A stretch of 32,586 nt of DNA. It comes from Candidatus Nitrosocosmicus sp. (GTDB lineage: Archaea; Thermoproteota; Nitrososphaeria; Nitrososphaerales; Nitrososphaeraceae). Below are positions 16,576-25,053 of the stretch, piece by piece. The number at the start of each line of letters is the position of its first letter. Position 1 is the stretch's first letter. The stretch lies in NCBI GenBank assembly GCA_029194465.1, contig JARFXS010000036.1, positions 1-32,586 on the forward strand, written 5' to 3'. The notes under the pieces are model-generated. The model worked only from the letters and a program-made list of their open reading frames with translations. It did no database searches and had not been told where the DNA came from. Both the position numbers and the translations under genes were made by a program.

Positions 16576-16968
16576 ATGGTGATTGAGCCCTTCCAATTGA
16601 ATGCTTTTAATGACAATGGTATCAATATATCAACTACTGCTGTTATAGCTGATACCGATCCTGTTCCAACCGAAAAGATTTTTGTTGTTGAACACATTTC
16701 TGGAGTATTTGTAGTTGGACAGAATGATATTCCTGATGCTATATGGGCATATGATGACACAAATCGTCAGAATATATATTTGCCAATTCATTTTGCATCT
16801 AGACCATTAAATTTTGGTGGGACTTTCGGGGTAGGCAAGTATCATCAGTTTGGTTCTCCAGTGACAATGTATGTTCAAAGCCCATTAAAACTCCATATCA
16901 GAGGAGATGCAAATTCTGCTGGAAGAATATCCGCATATTTTGTGGGCCGGCTGGAGAGCACCACCTAA
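16576..16968 (+). CDS. Unrecognised 130-residue beta-rich protein
   Basis: No signal peptide, no Cys. Nearly all of it is strand-forming: INISTTAVIADTDPVPTEKI, then FVVEHISGVFVVGQNDIP, GKYHQFGSPVTMYVQSPLKL and HIRGDANSAGRISAYFVGRL. The jelly-roll look (short strands, Gly/Pro/Asn turns, an aromatic HFASRPLNFGG) recalls small trimeric sandwich domains such as those at virus or fibre tips, but I cannot support a family name. A good TATA box supports the start. It stands alone between repeat copies 8 and the 127-bp repeat. It may belong functionally to the accessory block at 13659-16171; this is a guess from position and style. Confidence 0.7.
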   Translation: MVIEPFQLNAFNDNGINISTTAVIADTDPVPTEKIFVVEHISGVFVVGQNDIPDAIWAYDDTNRQNIYLPIHFASRPLNFGGTFGVGKYHQFGSPVTMYVQSPLKLHIRGDANSAGRISAYFVGRLESTT

Positions 16969-17028
16969 AAGAAAAACCATTGATTACACTAAAATGCCAA
17001 ATTAACAAAAAAAAATAGGCCGCATTTT

Positions 17029-17155
17029 GTAGATTCAACTTTTCATTGGCAATCGAAATGAAAGATTCTGATTCAGATGTAGATTTTGACGAATCATTAG
17101 GAATTGCGACTTATTCTAATAGTCAACGTATTGTTAATACTTATGAAATAATATT
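17029..17155 (+). repeat. 127-bp direct repeat, copy 2 (partner at 9395-9521)
   Basis: Identical by eye to the first copy except for four bases within 17127-17131, which change Ser-Thr to Arg-Ile in the relic frame. Confidence 0.95.
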
Positions 17156-17189
17156 CCTTCAAATCATTATGTATGGGCTTAATGTTTGA
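17058..17189 (+). pseudogene. Second copy of the kinase-like relic
   Basis: A 43-codon frame beginning MKDSDSDVDFDESLGIATY as in the copy at 9424, but leaving the shared sequence after NTYEIIF and ending LQIIMYGLNV. The divergent tail suggests that only the 127-bp segment was copied. Its stop touches repeat copy 9. Unlikely to be functional. Confidence 0.4.
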
Positions 17190-17242
17190 TTCTTTTCAAC
17201 CTTGGAAACCAGTGTCCCTGCGCTCCCAAACTAAATGATCGC
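17188..17242 (+). repeat. Dispersed intergenic repeat, copy 9 (A-type)
   Basis: GATTCTTTTCAACCTTGGAA, ACCAGTGTCCCTGCGCTCCC and AAACTAAATGATCGC. Divergent in the hairpin, well kept at the 3' end. Confidence 0.8.
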
Positions 17243-17495
17243 TAAAATAGTAATAATCTTCTGATCTACAATGAAAATATCTCACTAAAATCTGAAGATA
17301 TATTGTAGGCTTTTTCATATTCTTCAAGCCATTTATTCTTGTTTTACAATTGTTAATTGCAAATTTATTAAAGGGTTGGTAAGTCATCAACCATAATAAC
17401 TCACTCTGAAGTCCAAGTGAAACTATATCATATGTTTTATTCACGCTATTTCTATATGGATTCTTTTTCCTATTTGAACGGTTAATCTTACTCAT
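17196..17495 (-). other. Doubtful 99-codon ORF ending inside a repeat
   Basis: A basic, aromatic frame (SKINRSNRKKNPYRNSVNKT..., LLWLMTYQPFNKFAINNC). Its last 15 codons are encoded by dispersed repeat copy 9, so the present end cannot be ancestral. It may be a relic of a basic DNA-binding or transposase-like protein, or chance. I see no promoter. Confidence 0.25.
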
Positions 17496-18017
17496 ATAAT
17501 CTATAATATTATCTTGGCAAAATTGTTTTTAACAGCTACAATAATAATCAAGGCTTAATTACATTATTTTTAAACACGATATATGTTCAATCTGTAATTA
17601 CCATCTCCAAATTAGACACTGACCTGACTATTGTACAACCGGCATCCAATAATATATTCAAATTTGTTACTAATCCCCACGCATGAGGATAATTAATCAT
17701 TGTCATTATAGTCCTTTCTATCTTCCTGTATCAATTAATCAAATATTAATAGAATTTAACATACTTTAAAAACATTAACCAAATTTTAAAACAAAAACAT
17801 AGTTTGAATTCATAAATTTTTTTTTGATCAATCACATTCTGGTATAATAGATATTGTGTGATATTGCTAATTAATAACATCAGAAAAAAGAAATCACAAT
17901 TCAAATCTTCAAGTTTGAAAAAATAATATTTTGTAGTGTTATGTTGCTGCATTGTTTTACCAATATTTACAAATCATGACTACCAAGGATTTGATAAGTG
18001 AATTTATTAATGTAATT
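17496..18017. other. Intergenic region before second collagen-like gene
   Basis: Very AT-rich, with repeat copy 10 at 17668-17705. A 68-codon minus frame at 17746-17952 consists of low-complexity Phe/Leu/Lys/Asn and is not credible. Confidence 0.5.
17668..17705 (+). repeat. Dispersed intergenic repeat, copy 10 (B-type, truncated)
   Basis: TACTAATCCCCACGCATGAG then GATAATTAATCATTG; the core breaks off after CCCCACGC. Confidence 0.65.
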
Positions 18018-18029
18018 TCTATAAAATCC
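18018..18029 (+). promoter_or_regulatory. TATA box for second collagen-like gene
   Basis: TCTATAAAATCC lies about 35 bases before the ATG at 18058, giving a predicted leader of roughly ten bases. Confidence 0.5.
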
Positions 18030-18057
18030 TTAACTTGAATTCCAGAAGATTAACGAT

Positions 18058-18900
18058 ATGATTTATAGTTACAGAATTGTGTTATTAACCGTTTTAGGCG
18101 TTGCAAGTATGTTTGTTTCAACAGAAATATCTAATGTCACTTATGTTTTTGCTCAATCAGGCAATACTTTAGGACAAAATGGACCAGGCGACAATGAAGC
18201 CTCTCAAAAGGAATCAAGTTCCCAACATAATAGTCAGAATAGCATGTGTGTGTCTGGCGACAGTACTTCATTAAGTTGTAACAACTTATCTGGTCAAGGC
18301 ATAGGAGCATCGGTTCCCGGTGAACAAGGTCCATCTGGTCCACAAGGAGAACGAGGACCACAGGGACCACCTGGGGCTACAGGAGAACGAGGACCACAGG
18401 GCCTTCAAGGAGAACGAGGACCACAGGGACCACCTGGGGCTACAGGAGAACGAGGACCACAGGGCCTTCAAGGAGAAAAGGGAGATACAGGTGCAACTGG
18501 ACCCATGGGTAACTCAGGTCCCCAAGGTCCGCAGGGGGCAGTAGGTTCCCAAGGTCCGCAAGGTCAACAAGGCCCTCAAGGAGAAACTGGTTTAATGGGT
18601 TTAACGGGTCCACAGGGACCACCTGGACCACAGGCATTTAATGGCTCACAATTTTACACAACAAGTAGATCAGTTGAACTACAAAATGGCGAATCATTCA
18701 ATGTCAATATGCAATGTAATTCTGGCGACCTGATGTGGACTGGAGGGTATAATCTTAACAGGGGGAGCCTTTCATTTACTTATTATGGTCCCCTCATCTC
18801 AGCTTCGTTACCCGCAGGAATGGGATATACTGGAATTGCCTCCACTAGTACTAGCACAGTGTTCGCGACTTTCTTATTGGTGTGTTTTGACAATCCGTAA
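18058..18900 (+). CDS. Exported collagen-like (Gly-X-Y repeat) protein with Cys-containing head
   Basis: 280 residues. Residues 1-32 form a signal peptide ending VTYVFA before QSGNTLGQ. The Asn/Gln/Ser-rich head carries a Cys motif, [18 protein letters not shown] (64-81). A Gly-X-Y tract runs from about 88 to 194 ([31 protein letters not shown]). The C-terminal 86 residues are a compact beta-type domain ([19 protein letters not shown], then [20 protein letters not shown]) with two Cys, ending [13 protein letters not shown]. The head-collagen-globule plan matches surface adhesins. The domain end differs from that of the collagen-like protein at 6466, so the two share the stalk but not the tip. 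An exact 63-bp duplication within the stalk shows recent length change. A TATA box and tandem 3' hairpins frame the gene. Confidence 0.93.
   Translation: MIYSYRIVLLTVLGVASMFVSTEISNVTYVFAQSGNTLGQNGPGDNEASQKESSSQHNSQNSMCVSGDSTSLSCNNLSGQGIGASVPGEQGPSGPQGERGPQGPPGATGERGPQGLQGERGPQGPPGATGERGPQGLQGEKGDTGATGPMGNSGPQGPQGAVGSQGPQGQQGPQGETGLMGLTGPQGPPGPQAFNGSQFYTTSRSVELQNGESFNVNMQCNSGDLMWTGGYNLNRGSLSFTYYGPLISASLPAGMGYTGIASTSTSTVFATFLLVCFDNP
18346..18471 (+). repeat. Exact 63-bp tandem duplication in the collagen tract
   Basis: Two perfect head-to-tail copies (18346-18408 and 18409-18471), each 21 codons (seven Gly-X-Y triplets) with [13 protein letters not shown] and GERGPQGLQ. Perfect identity at synonymous sites indicates a very recent duplication. 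Confidence 0.95.
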
Positions 18901-18921
18901 TTCCATAGACAATCATGAATC

Positions 18922-18950
18922 AACTGTCAAAACAGTTCTCATTTTGAGAA
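18922..18950 (+). terminator. Two consecutive hairpins after the collagen-like gene
   Basis: AACTGT-CAAA-ACAGTT (18922-18937) is followed at once by TTCTCA-TTT-TGAGAA (18936-18950). Both are perfect. Likely a terminator or mRNA 3'-end stabiliser. Confidence 0.55.
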
Positions 18951-19398
18951 TCACTGGGATTTGAAATGTTTTGTACATCGGTTTTTTACTTAAATATATT
19001 CGATTTAACGTCAAATACATTAATCAATTACAAATTAGTAAATAATGCGGCGTTTTTCACTGACAACAAATTTTCAGAATCAAAACATGCATCCGTTATT
19101 TCATATGATTCAGTCTCTACTTCTTGGTTAACATTAGCAACAAGATCAATTTATTAGTAAGTCCCCGTTCAATAAAGCGTTGGGATTCAATTCAACCTTG
19201 AACCGTATCCCAATAGCTCCGATCCATAGATCAGACTATTTTGTTCGTATTTTATTATATCAAATGATTTCAATCATATCGATTTCTCTTAAGTATGAAT
19301 ACGTGCAGTCGTAGACGAATGGATTTCTGGTTGCATCGCTTCGAACTCCTTCTGGAACAAATATTGTTAAATGAACACAGCCATTCAGATATAAACAA
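18951..19398. other. Intergenic region before hydrolase gene
   Basis: Repeat copy 11 lies at 19181-19225. Short open frames here have no support. Confidence 0.4.
19181..19225 (+). repeat. Dispersed intergenic repeat, copy 11 (A-type)
   Basis: GGGATTCAATTCAACCTTGA then ACCGTATCCCAATAGCTCCG. The hairpin half is intact; the GCGCCC core is altered. Confidence 0.8.
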
Positions 19399-19409
19399 TA
19401 TTAAAATAT
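19399..19409 (+). promoter_or_regulatory. TATA box for dienelactone hydrolase-like gene
   Basis: TATTAAAATAT is centred about 26 bases before the ATG at 19430 and so supports that start rather than the upstream ATG at 19295. Confidence 0.5.
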
Positions 19410-19429
19410 TTCAAAGACTACTATCAAAC

Positions 19430-20362
19430 ATGGACTTCCAACACAATAAAAAGATTGATTCTAGATTTTCAATTCCTACATTGTTGATATTATCATTGAT
19501 GATTGTTCCAGGCATAAACATTGTGAATGCACAAGATAATAGTAGTAGCAATCGATCCATGACAAATTCAAATGATAGCACAACTTCAGACAACTTTGTA
19601 TCTTCAAATGGAACACTATCTTTATCAAACAACTCCATTCCACTACATAAGGAAAATGTAGTTTACTATAATGATACTAGCGGATATCTTGTCTATCCAG
19701 AAATCGCATCAACGCAGGGAGGTATTGAGTCAGCCTCTAAACTACCAGGCGTCATTATGATTCATGAATGGTGGGGATTAAATGACCAAATCAAAAATAT
19801 GGCAGATGAACTTTCAAAGGAAGGCTATGTTGTCTTGGCAGTCGATTTGTATAACGGCAATGTAGCCACTTCCCCAGATGAGGCGATGAAATTGGTAAGT
19901 GAAGCTAGAGAAAATCAAAATGAATCTAATTCAAATATGCTTGCAGCGGTAGATTACTTAAAATCCCTAGATAATGTTGACTCATCAAAAATAGTCTCTA
20001 TTGGATGGTGTTTTGGTGGAGGTCAATCTCTCCAGCTTGCACTGAATGCTGGTGCAACAAGTCCAATGGCAGCAACTGTCCTTTACTACGGTAATCTGGT
20101 AACTGACCAACAAGAACTTTCAAAGATAAATGGTCCTGTATTAGGAATATTTGCAAGCGAAGATCAATCTATCCCTGTTTCAGAAGTTAGAGAATTTGAG
20201 GAGACATTGAACGCTAATAACATTACTAATGACATTTACATTTATGAAGGAGTTGGACATGCCTTTGCCAATCCAACTGGAGAAAGTTTCGCCCCAAATG
20301 AGCTGAAGGACGCCTGGCAGAAAACTATTGAATTTTTGAATTCCCACATAAAGACCAACTAA
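19430..20362 (+). CDS. Exported dienelactone hydrolase-family protein
   Basis: 310 residues from ATG 19430. The longer frame from 19295 adds 45 residues before the signal peptide, which is unlikely. The leader is IPTLLILSLMIVPGINIVNA, cleaved before QDNSS, then a Ser/Asn-rich linker of about 40 residues. The catalytic domain fits dienelactone hydrolase: PGVIMIHEWWGLNDQIKNMA with Glu113, then VVLAVDLYNG, the nucleophile elbow SIGWCFGGGQSLQL (Cys194 replaces Ser, as in true family members), SEDQSIP (Asp245) and GVGHAFANP (His277). The Cys-Asp-His triad is intact. Family members hydrolyse cyclic esters such as dienelactone; here the natural substrate is unknown. The enzyme acts outside the membrane, with the linker possibly tethering it to the wall. 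It is complete, unlike the hydrolase relic at 4479-5778, which belongs to another alpha/beta hydrolase group (GHSE elbow). Confidence 0.93.
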   Translation: MDFQHNKKIDSRFSIPTLLILSLMIVPGINIVNAQDNSSSNRSMTNSNDSTTSDNFVSSNGTLSLSNNSIPLHKENVVYYNDTSGYLVYPEIASTQGGIESASKLPGVIMIHEWWGLNDQIKNMADELSKEGYVVLAVDLYNGNVATSPDEAMKLVSEARENQNESNSNMLAAVDYLKSLDNVDSSKIVSIGWCFGGGQSLQLALNAGATSPMAATVLYYGNLVTDQQELSKINGPVLGIFASEDQSIPVSEVREFEETLNANNITNDIYIYEGVGHAFANPTGESFAPNELKDAWQKTIEFLNSHIKTN

Positions 20363-20468
20363 ATCGATCCACCTTTTTGTAGTAATCGGGATAAAAAATA
20401 GATGACAGAACCTGTTGACTTCTACTAAAAATATTTCAGAAAGTTACCAAACGAATGTCTGAAAAAAT

Positions 20469-20993
20469 ATGATATTACCAGAATTTATTTTTTTTCTAGC
20501 TTTTTTTATATTGGTTTATGCAAATTCAATCTCATGGTTCTCAGATTATTCTACTGATATTTGGGCTCAAACGACTGTAGAGATGTCTCAACCAACACCA
20601 ATTTCTGGAAATATTACGGAAGTCAATAATAACTATACGGTAGAACTAAGCGGCAATTTACTCGTTTCACTTGCTTACATCGATTCAACCACTTCCGATC
20701 AAATTATCCACCAGGACGGTATTCATTTTATGTCAATGGCATGTCCAATTCGTTCTCCGGCTATCGTATTGCCAATAGCTAATTCTACAAATCTTCTTGA
20801 GGATAATCAATCTGCAGATTTGAAAGAGATAGAAGGCATTGTTTTTTGCCAATCAACTAATATTTCCGATGTCAATTCTACAAAAAGCATCAACGAACAG
20901 CTCATAGATACGAGACTCGCAACTCTAGATAGTAAAATTTGTAACAACGCAACACCTACATCCTCTTACTTGGTTAATATAATGAAATGTTAG
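20469..20993 (+). CDS. Exported protein of unknown function
   Basis: 174 residues. The first 34 form a signal peptide (FIFFLAFFILVYANSISWF, ending DIWAQ). The mature part has PTPISGNITEVNNNYTVEL, then LLVSLAYIDSTTSDQIIHQD and pairs of Cys (MACPIRSPA, VFCQSTNIS, KICNNA, MKC). There are many Asn-x-Ser/Thr sites, as expected for an archaeal glycoprotein. ATG at 20469 lies in an A-rich context with no ribosome-binding site. No family is recognised. It follows the hydrolase in the same direction with a gap of about 106 bases and its own TATA-like tract (CTAAAAATATTTC around 20427-20438), so it is probably a separate transcript. Confidence 0.7.
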   Translation: MILPEFIFFLAFFILVYANSISWFSDYSTDIWAQTTVEMSQPTPISGNITEVNNNYTVELSGNLLVSLAYIDSTTSDQIIHQDGIHFMSMACPIRSPAIVLPIANSTNLLEDNQSADLKEIEGIVFCQSTNISDVNSTKSINEQLIDTRLATLDSKICNNATPTSSYLVNIMKC

Positions 20994-21160
20994 CAAAGTT
21001 AAGTGACGTTTTTTCAAAAAAAGAATGAGCCTGCAAAACCTATAACAATAAAGGCTAATTGATCATCTGTATCCTTATGTATAATCTTCTGCTAACAATA
21101 CTGGTTTATCATCAGATCCACCACTTTTAATTTGCCTTTAGACAATCTTTAATATGTGAT

Positions 21161-21433
21161 ATGTATCTAGTATGGTTTGTGGAAGGATCAGATAATATGG
21201 AGAACCTGGATAAACAGCACAAGCCTCGTACGTCACAATCAGGTTCTGATAATAACGTCATAATTATCAACTTTCAAATAATAATAAATGGTATTGATAT
21301 TACAAATGAGACTCTGAGAAAGTATAGTGAATTTTTGGAAAATATCACAACCTTTAATTTGAACGCAATGAAAAACTGTTTCGAATCCATTTCTCCCTAT
21401 CCTTTTTACCCTAGACTTGAAGATAAAAAATAG
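21161..21433 (+). CDS. Small hypothetical protein
   Basis: 90 residues from 21161; ATG at 21197 (MENLDKQHKP) is a plausible alternative start. Polar beginning, then a strand-rich core NNVIIINFQIIINGIDITNE and a helical end with FLENITTFNLNAMKNCFES, finishing SPYPFYPRLEDKK. There is no signal peptide once the shorter start is used, so probably cytosolic. No domain is recognised. Codon use is like the neighbours and the frame is uninterrupted, which favours a real gene. Confidence 0.5.
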   Translation: MYLVWFVEGSDNMENLDKQHKPRTSQSGSDNNVIIINFQIIINGIDITNETLRKYSEFLENITTFNLNAMKNCFESISPYPFYPRLEDKK

Positions 21434-21605
21434 GAAAATCGATTAATTTCTCAGTCATAATTTCGAACGCAAAAAAAATTTCAGTCCTTATTTCTCAGAA
21501 ATTAATCAAGTTCTGAAAGTTTGATAATATAATTACAAAGCTTCGTAGACCAAAATTAATAATCTTATCAGTAACAAAAAAGGACCATATTCTTTGACCT
21601 TAACT

Positions 21606-21764
21606 ATGTTGATGATTCCTCCGGGTTCAAAAGGTATTGACTTCAGCAAAATTCAAGAGGCTCAATTAACAACGCTGACGGATCCAATAGTCACAAATCC
21701 ATTTCGTATCGTCAGTCAAAGGGGTGGCCGCTCTATAACAACAATTTATCAAAGACATATTTGA
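21606..21764 (+). CDS. Possible 52-residue small protein
   Basis: Open frame MLMIPPGSKGIDFSKIQEAQ then LTTLTDPIVTNPFRIVSQRG and a basic end RSITTIYQRHI. Composition is protein-like (balanced, Pro/Gly turns, basic tail), codon use is ordinary, and it lies in an otherwise empty stretch. Below common length cut-offs, so likely to be missed by automatic annotation. It could be the end of a decayed gene instead; I cannot decide. Confidence 0.4.
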   Translation: MLMIPPGSKGIDFSKIQEAQLTTLTDPIVTNPFRIVSQRGGRSITTIYQRHI

Positions 21765-22882
21765 GCAATAAATTATATCTACCAGTAATAGAGATGGAAA
21801 TAATTCACTCTGCTAAATAAGGATTTTGTTATACATGTAGAAGTATTACAAATCCGTTTAAATGATTAGAGTAAACTTTGTTGCAGATGAACATAAACTA
21901 AATAATACTTATTCGGTAGATTAGAGCAATATAACCGGATTTGACAAGCATTAAATTCAATCTTGCTCAATAAAATTTAGAACTTATTTTAAAATATCGA
22001 TATAACGTTAATCCCCGCGCACCTAAACTAAATGATACTTGAAAAACTAAATTTATCATATTCATTAACATGTTCGTAGTGCACTTGCCGTTGCATATCT
22101 TTACTGAAAAAGAAAAATATCCTACCTATTCTAATAAAGATAAGAATTTGATGGGGACTTGTAATGAAGATTTTATCGACCTGTGCCCCGATAAAAGGCT
22201 AAATGTTTGGTTAACCGTGTGCATTATCTTCGTCAAAGGGCATAACAATCGATAATGATATTCTTAATAACTTTTGTGATATTACCTGTTCAATTATCTT
22301 GTAATATGACCGTTGCAAGATGCAGGTCAGGGCAATATTATGTCCATTTGGGATTCAACAGATTGTATAAATTTGGACAATCTGTCAAGAAATTTTTTGT
22401 CCATTTTTGATTAATAATAATTATACTTATTATTATTTCCAGATCTCTTATGTTCATACTTTGCTTTATGCTTGATGTGCAAAGATACCTGTAAAAGGGA
22501 TTAAGTCTGACAACTCTTTTAAATTGTCTATGAAACCCATGACTTGTCATAATAACTTTATAAGACTCGAACCTCAGGGATTGATAAAATAGCAAATGGA
22601 TCAAGAATCAAACGACATGAGTTGAAAAAAATGTTAAATAAAGGAACTAAAAAATAGGGTAAGAAAAACCGCTAAAGACTGAAGACATTTTCTCGCGAAA
22701 ACGCACTATTTTACAATTACCTGATTTTAGACATAAAGTGATTGAATATCTGAGTTCTAATATCTCCTAGTTGGTTCTATAGTTTCTAACATTTAGAATA
22801 ATATTATCGATCCTAGTTGAAGCTGAAGTATCCTTATATAATGCTGCAGGAATTTGTTTTTAATTGGAAAGGTTACAACTTT
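21765..22882. other. Long gene-poor stretch
   Basis: About 1.1 kb with repeat copy 12 at 22007-22040, an AT-only inverted repeat AATAATAA-TTATAC-TTATTATT near 22411-22432, and short frames (22070-22255 plus, 22338-22604 minus) without family, promoter or convincing composition. Confidence 0.5.
22007..22040 (+). repeat. Dispersed intergenic repeat, copy 12 (B-type)
   Basis: GTTAATCCCCGCGCACCTAA then ACTAAATGATACTT. Reads CCCCGCGCACC instead of CCCCACGCGCCC, as does copy 15. Confidence 0.85.
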
Positions 22883-24267
22883 ATGAATTCCTTTTTTAAT
22901 AATCGCAAAATTAACTATAATTACTGCAGCGGTTATAGTCGTTCTAATAATATTAAATCTATTAGCTACCGCCAAATCATTTATTTGAATAACGATGGTG
23001 AGATCGCTTCTTTTACACTTACGACAGTTTTTTGATATGGCATTGGATCTTTAATTCTTTTAGGCTTTACTAGGTATATTACCAAGGATCTCAAACCGGT
23101 CCGTTTTATTATGAATACGTAAATCATGGTTACCAAAGTTATACAGTTCTCATTGGTTGGAGATTTTGTAACTTTGTCTTGTATAATAATGTCACAAACT
23201 GTCCAGAATACTTTACCGTATGTGGTGGAAATGAATATTTTGTCATCGCCTTTAATGCAATTGCCTCTTTGACAACAGCAGCAATCATGGGAATAATTAA
23301 CAAATTTTTACCCGCATAAGATGCATAAAGAAATTTTGTTGTATTGTTTTATGGTCTAGCCGCCACAGCACTTGCGATCTCCTATAGTAGGAGATGCTTT
23401 TGATAAACTTAAGCTGTTCAACTAGTTAAAGAAGATTCTCCTGATGGTGCAATTCCTATGGCCTCTTTCATTTACAAGGTTTTTGATGAGTATGACGGTG
23501 CTATAATGTAAAACAGTAAATCCTGACTATACAACTCTTTACTTGAATGCCCAAATCCAAACTTGGCGTTATATAACCAAATTATTTATCTTACTTCCCT
23601 TAGTCCATATATTTTGACCTGGATTGGAACTGCTGCTTTTGCTCGGTTACTACTACAAGAAAACTCATAAAACTGATTTTAAATTCTGGATAATTTTAAC
23701 TTGCACCATTAGTTTTGTATCTCATAGGAAGCGGATTAATATTTTCTCTTCCAGCAGATTTTCCATACAAGTCTTTATTTTAGATTGATATTTCGTGCGG
23801 AGTGTTTATTAAGCAGTCTATTATTTGGATTGGCATTTTATTTGATTACCAGGGATTTAGATCCAAGAAAGTAAAGGATTACTTGACTATAGCCGCTATT
23901 GGAATTAGTGCGATTGGTATTGCAAACGAAGGTTTCCGCATTACAACAAACCTATGGAGTGGCCGCCCATTCATTAGTTTTATTATCCTCTTATCTATTT
24001 AGTATTGGATTGTGCTCTTCTGCAATCTCATTATCATGATAATGCATTAAGGAACACGGTTAGAAAATCAAGTACTAGAACTTGTTCAGGATATAGGAAC
24101 TGCGCAAATGGAAAAGGATATTCAGGATGCTCGGAACATCGTAATGAAAAAAGCATATGAGGAGGAAACACAAATGCGAAATGATACGGGAATTTCGCCT
24201 TCTGCTCAAGAAGGATGAACTCAAGAAGTATTTGGATGAAATAATCAGCGAAATAAAGACTAAGTGA
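22883..24267 (+). pseudogene. Decayed multi-pass membrane protein with charged C-terminal tail
   Basis: ATG at 22883 (MNSFFNNRK) leads, after a frameshift, into a hydrophobic helix ITAAVIVVLIILNLLATAKS. Further pieces in changing frames include WRFCNFVLYNNVTNCPEYFT, then YFVIAFNAIASLTTAAIMGI INKFLPA (stop near 23320), and at 23850-24000 KDYLTIAAIGISAIGIANEG FRITTNLWSG. The end is a charged helical tail: QDIGTAQMEKDIQDARNIV and, with a stop between, KYLDEIISEIKTK-like sequence up to 24267. At least six breaks are visible. The ancestral protein probably had six or more membrane helices and a cytosolic coiled tail of roughly 70 residues. I do not know its function; the layout recalls membrane parts of archaeal sensors. 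Confidence 0.75.
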
Positions 24268-24537
24268 AGACCGCGAGGATTTATTTCTAAATCTATTGTT
24301 TTTGTAATTAATCATGTAACAGCATCTTTTACAAAAAATTGGCAGCAGTGTTTCAATATTCTCTTAGAAATGCTGAAACCTGTAATGACACAGTTATCAA
24401 AGGCGCCATGGACAATGACCTAATATTATATATAATAGTATTTTCATGGATTTTTTAGTTAAAGAATTTTGAATTCTATGTCTTTTTAACTAATTTTTAA
24501 AACTATTTATTTGATATCAAAGTTATAATCGAATTGT

Positions 24538-25053
24538 TTAGGGTTCTTCAAATAGAACCTTGGCTCCATAATTTTTTTCTAGTAATTGAATCAAAATGGG
24601 ATCCTCAATTCCGTTTCTCTTGAGATCCTCAATATTACATGATGCTATTTCTCTAAAGAAATTTTCGAATCCTGCAGGTAGATAAGTCACCAGCAATTTT
24701 CCATATGAATTACCTTTCTTTTTAAAAGACCTCGGAATATCTTTTTCTAATTTTAAAACTGTTCCTTCAATTCCCTTAATATTTTGCTTACCATAAACAA
24801 TTTCAAAATCACCATGAACCACACAAACTATTACGATTTCCTGGCTCTGTATATGCAAGGGGATTTCTTTCTCATTATCACCTTCGGGGAACAAAATTTC
24901 TATTATTGAATATTCATTCCCGGTTTTGTCTCCCGATATTATCGTCTTGAACGTAATCCCATCTAAATCAAATTTTGGAAAAAAGTTTTCATGATTCATG
25001 TCAATATTATTATTTTTAGTTTGTATTTTGGAATTACCTTCAATCAACGTCAT
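24538..25053 (-). CDS. Cupin-domain protein with an altered metal site
   Basis: 171 residues, no signal peptide. The cupin barrel lies at about 40-130. Motif 1 reads FPEGDNEKEIPLHIQSQEIV and the strand VHGDFEIVYGKQNIKG follows; motif 2 is around GTVLKLEKDIPRSFKKKGNS. In typical relatives motif 1 carries His-x-His and a downstream Glu; here it is His-x-Gln, so one metal ligand is missing, and motif 2 has Pro-Arg-Ser where a His is usual. The C-terminal helix TYLPAGFENFFREIASCNIE is typical of cupins acting on small molecules. Loss of ligands suggests a binding rather than catalytic role, or a decaying gene. M at about residue 19 is another possible start. Neighbours give no clue. Confidence 0.8.
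   Translation of the reverse strand: MTLIEGNSKIQTKNNNIDMNHENFFPKFDLDGITFKTIISGDKTGNEYSIIEILFPEGDNEKEIPLHIQSQEIVIVCVVHGDFEIVYGKQNIKGIEGTVLKLEKDIPRSFKKKGNSYGKLLVTYLPAGFENFFREIASCNIEDLKRNGIEDPILIQLLEKNYGAKVLFEEP

Noticed and set aside
17746..17952. 68-codon minus frame
   Set aside because: Low-complexity AT-rich translation, no promoter and no family.
18137..18637. Minus-strand and shifted frames over the second collagen-like gene
   Set aside because: Same shadow effect; low-complexity Trp/Ser/Leu or Asp/His/Arg repeats.
19295..19429. Longer start of the dienelactone hydrolase-like gene
   Set aside because: It would put 45 residues before a textbook signal peptide; the TATA box at 19399-19409 fits the ATG at 19430.
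22070..22255. 61-codon plus frame after repeat copy 12
   Set aside because: Short, no promoter at the right distance and no recognisable pattern; could not be separated from chance.
22338..22604. 88-codon minus frame
   Set aside because: No recognisable domain or promoter; overlaps an AT-only inverted repeat.
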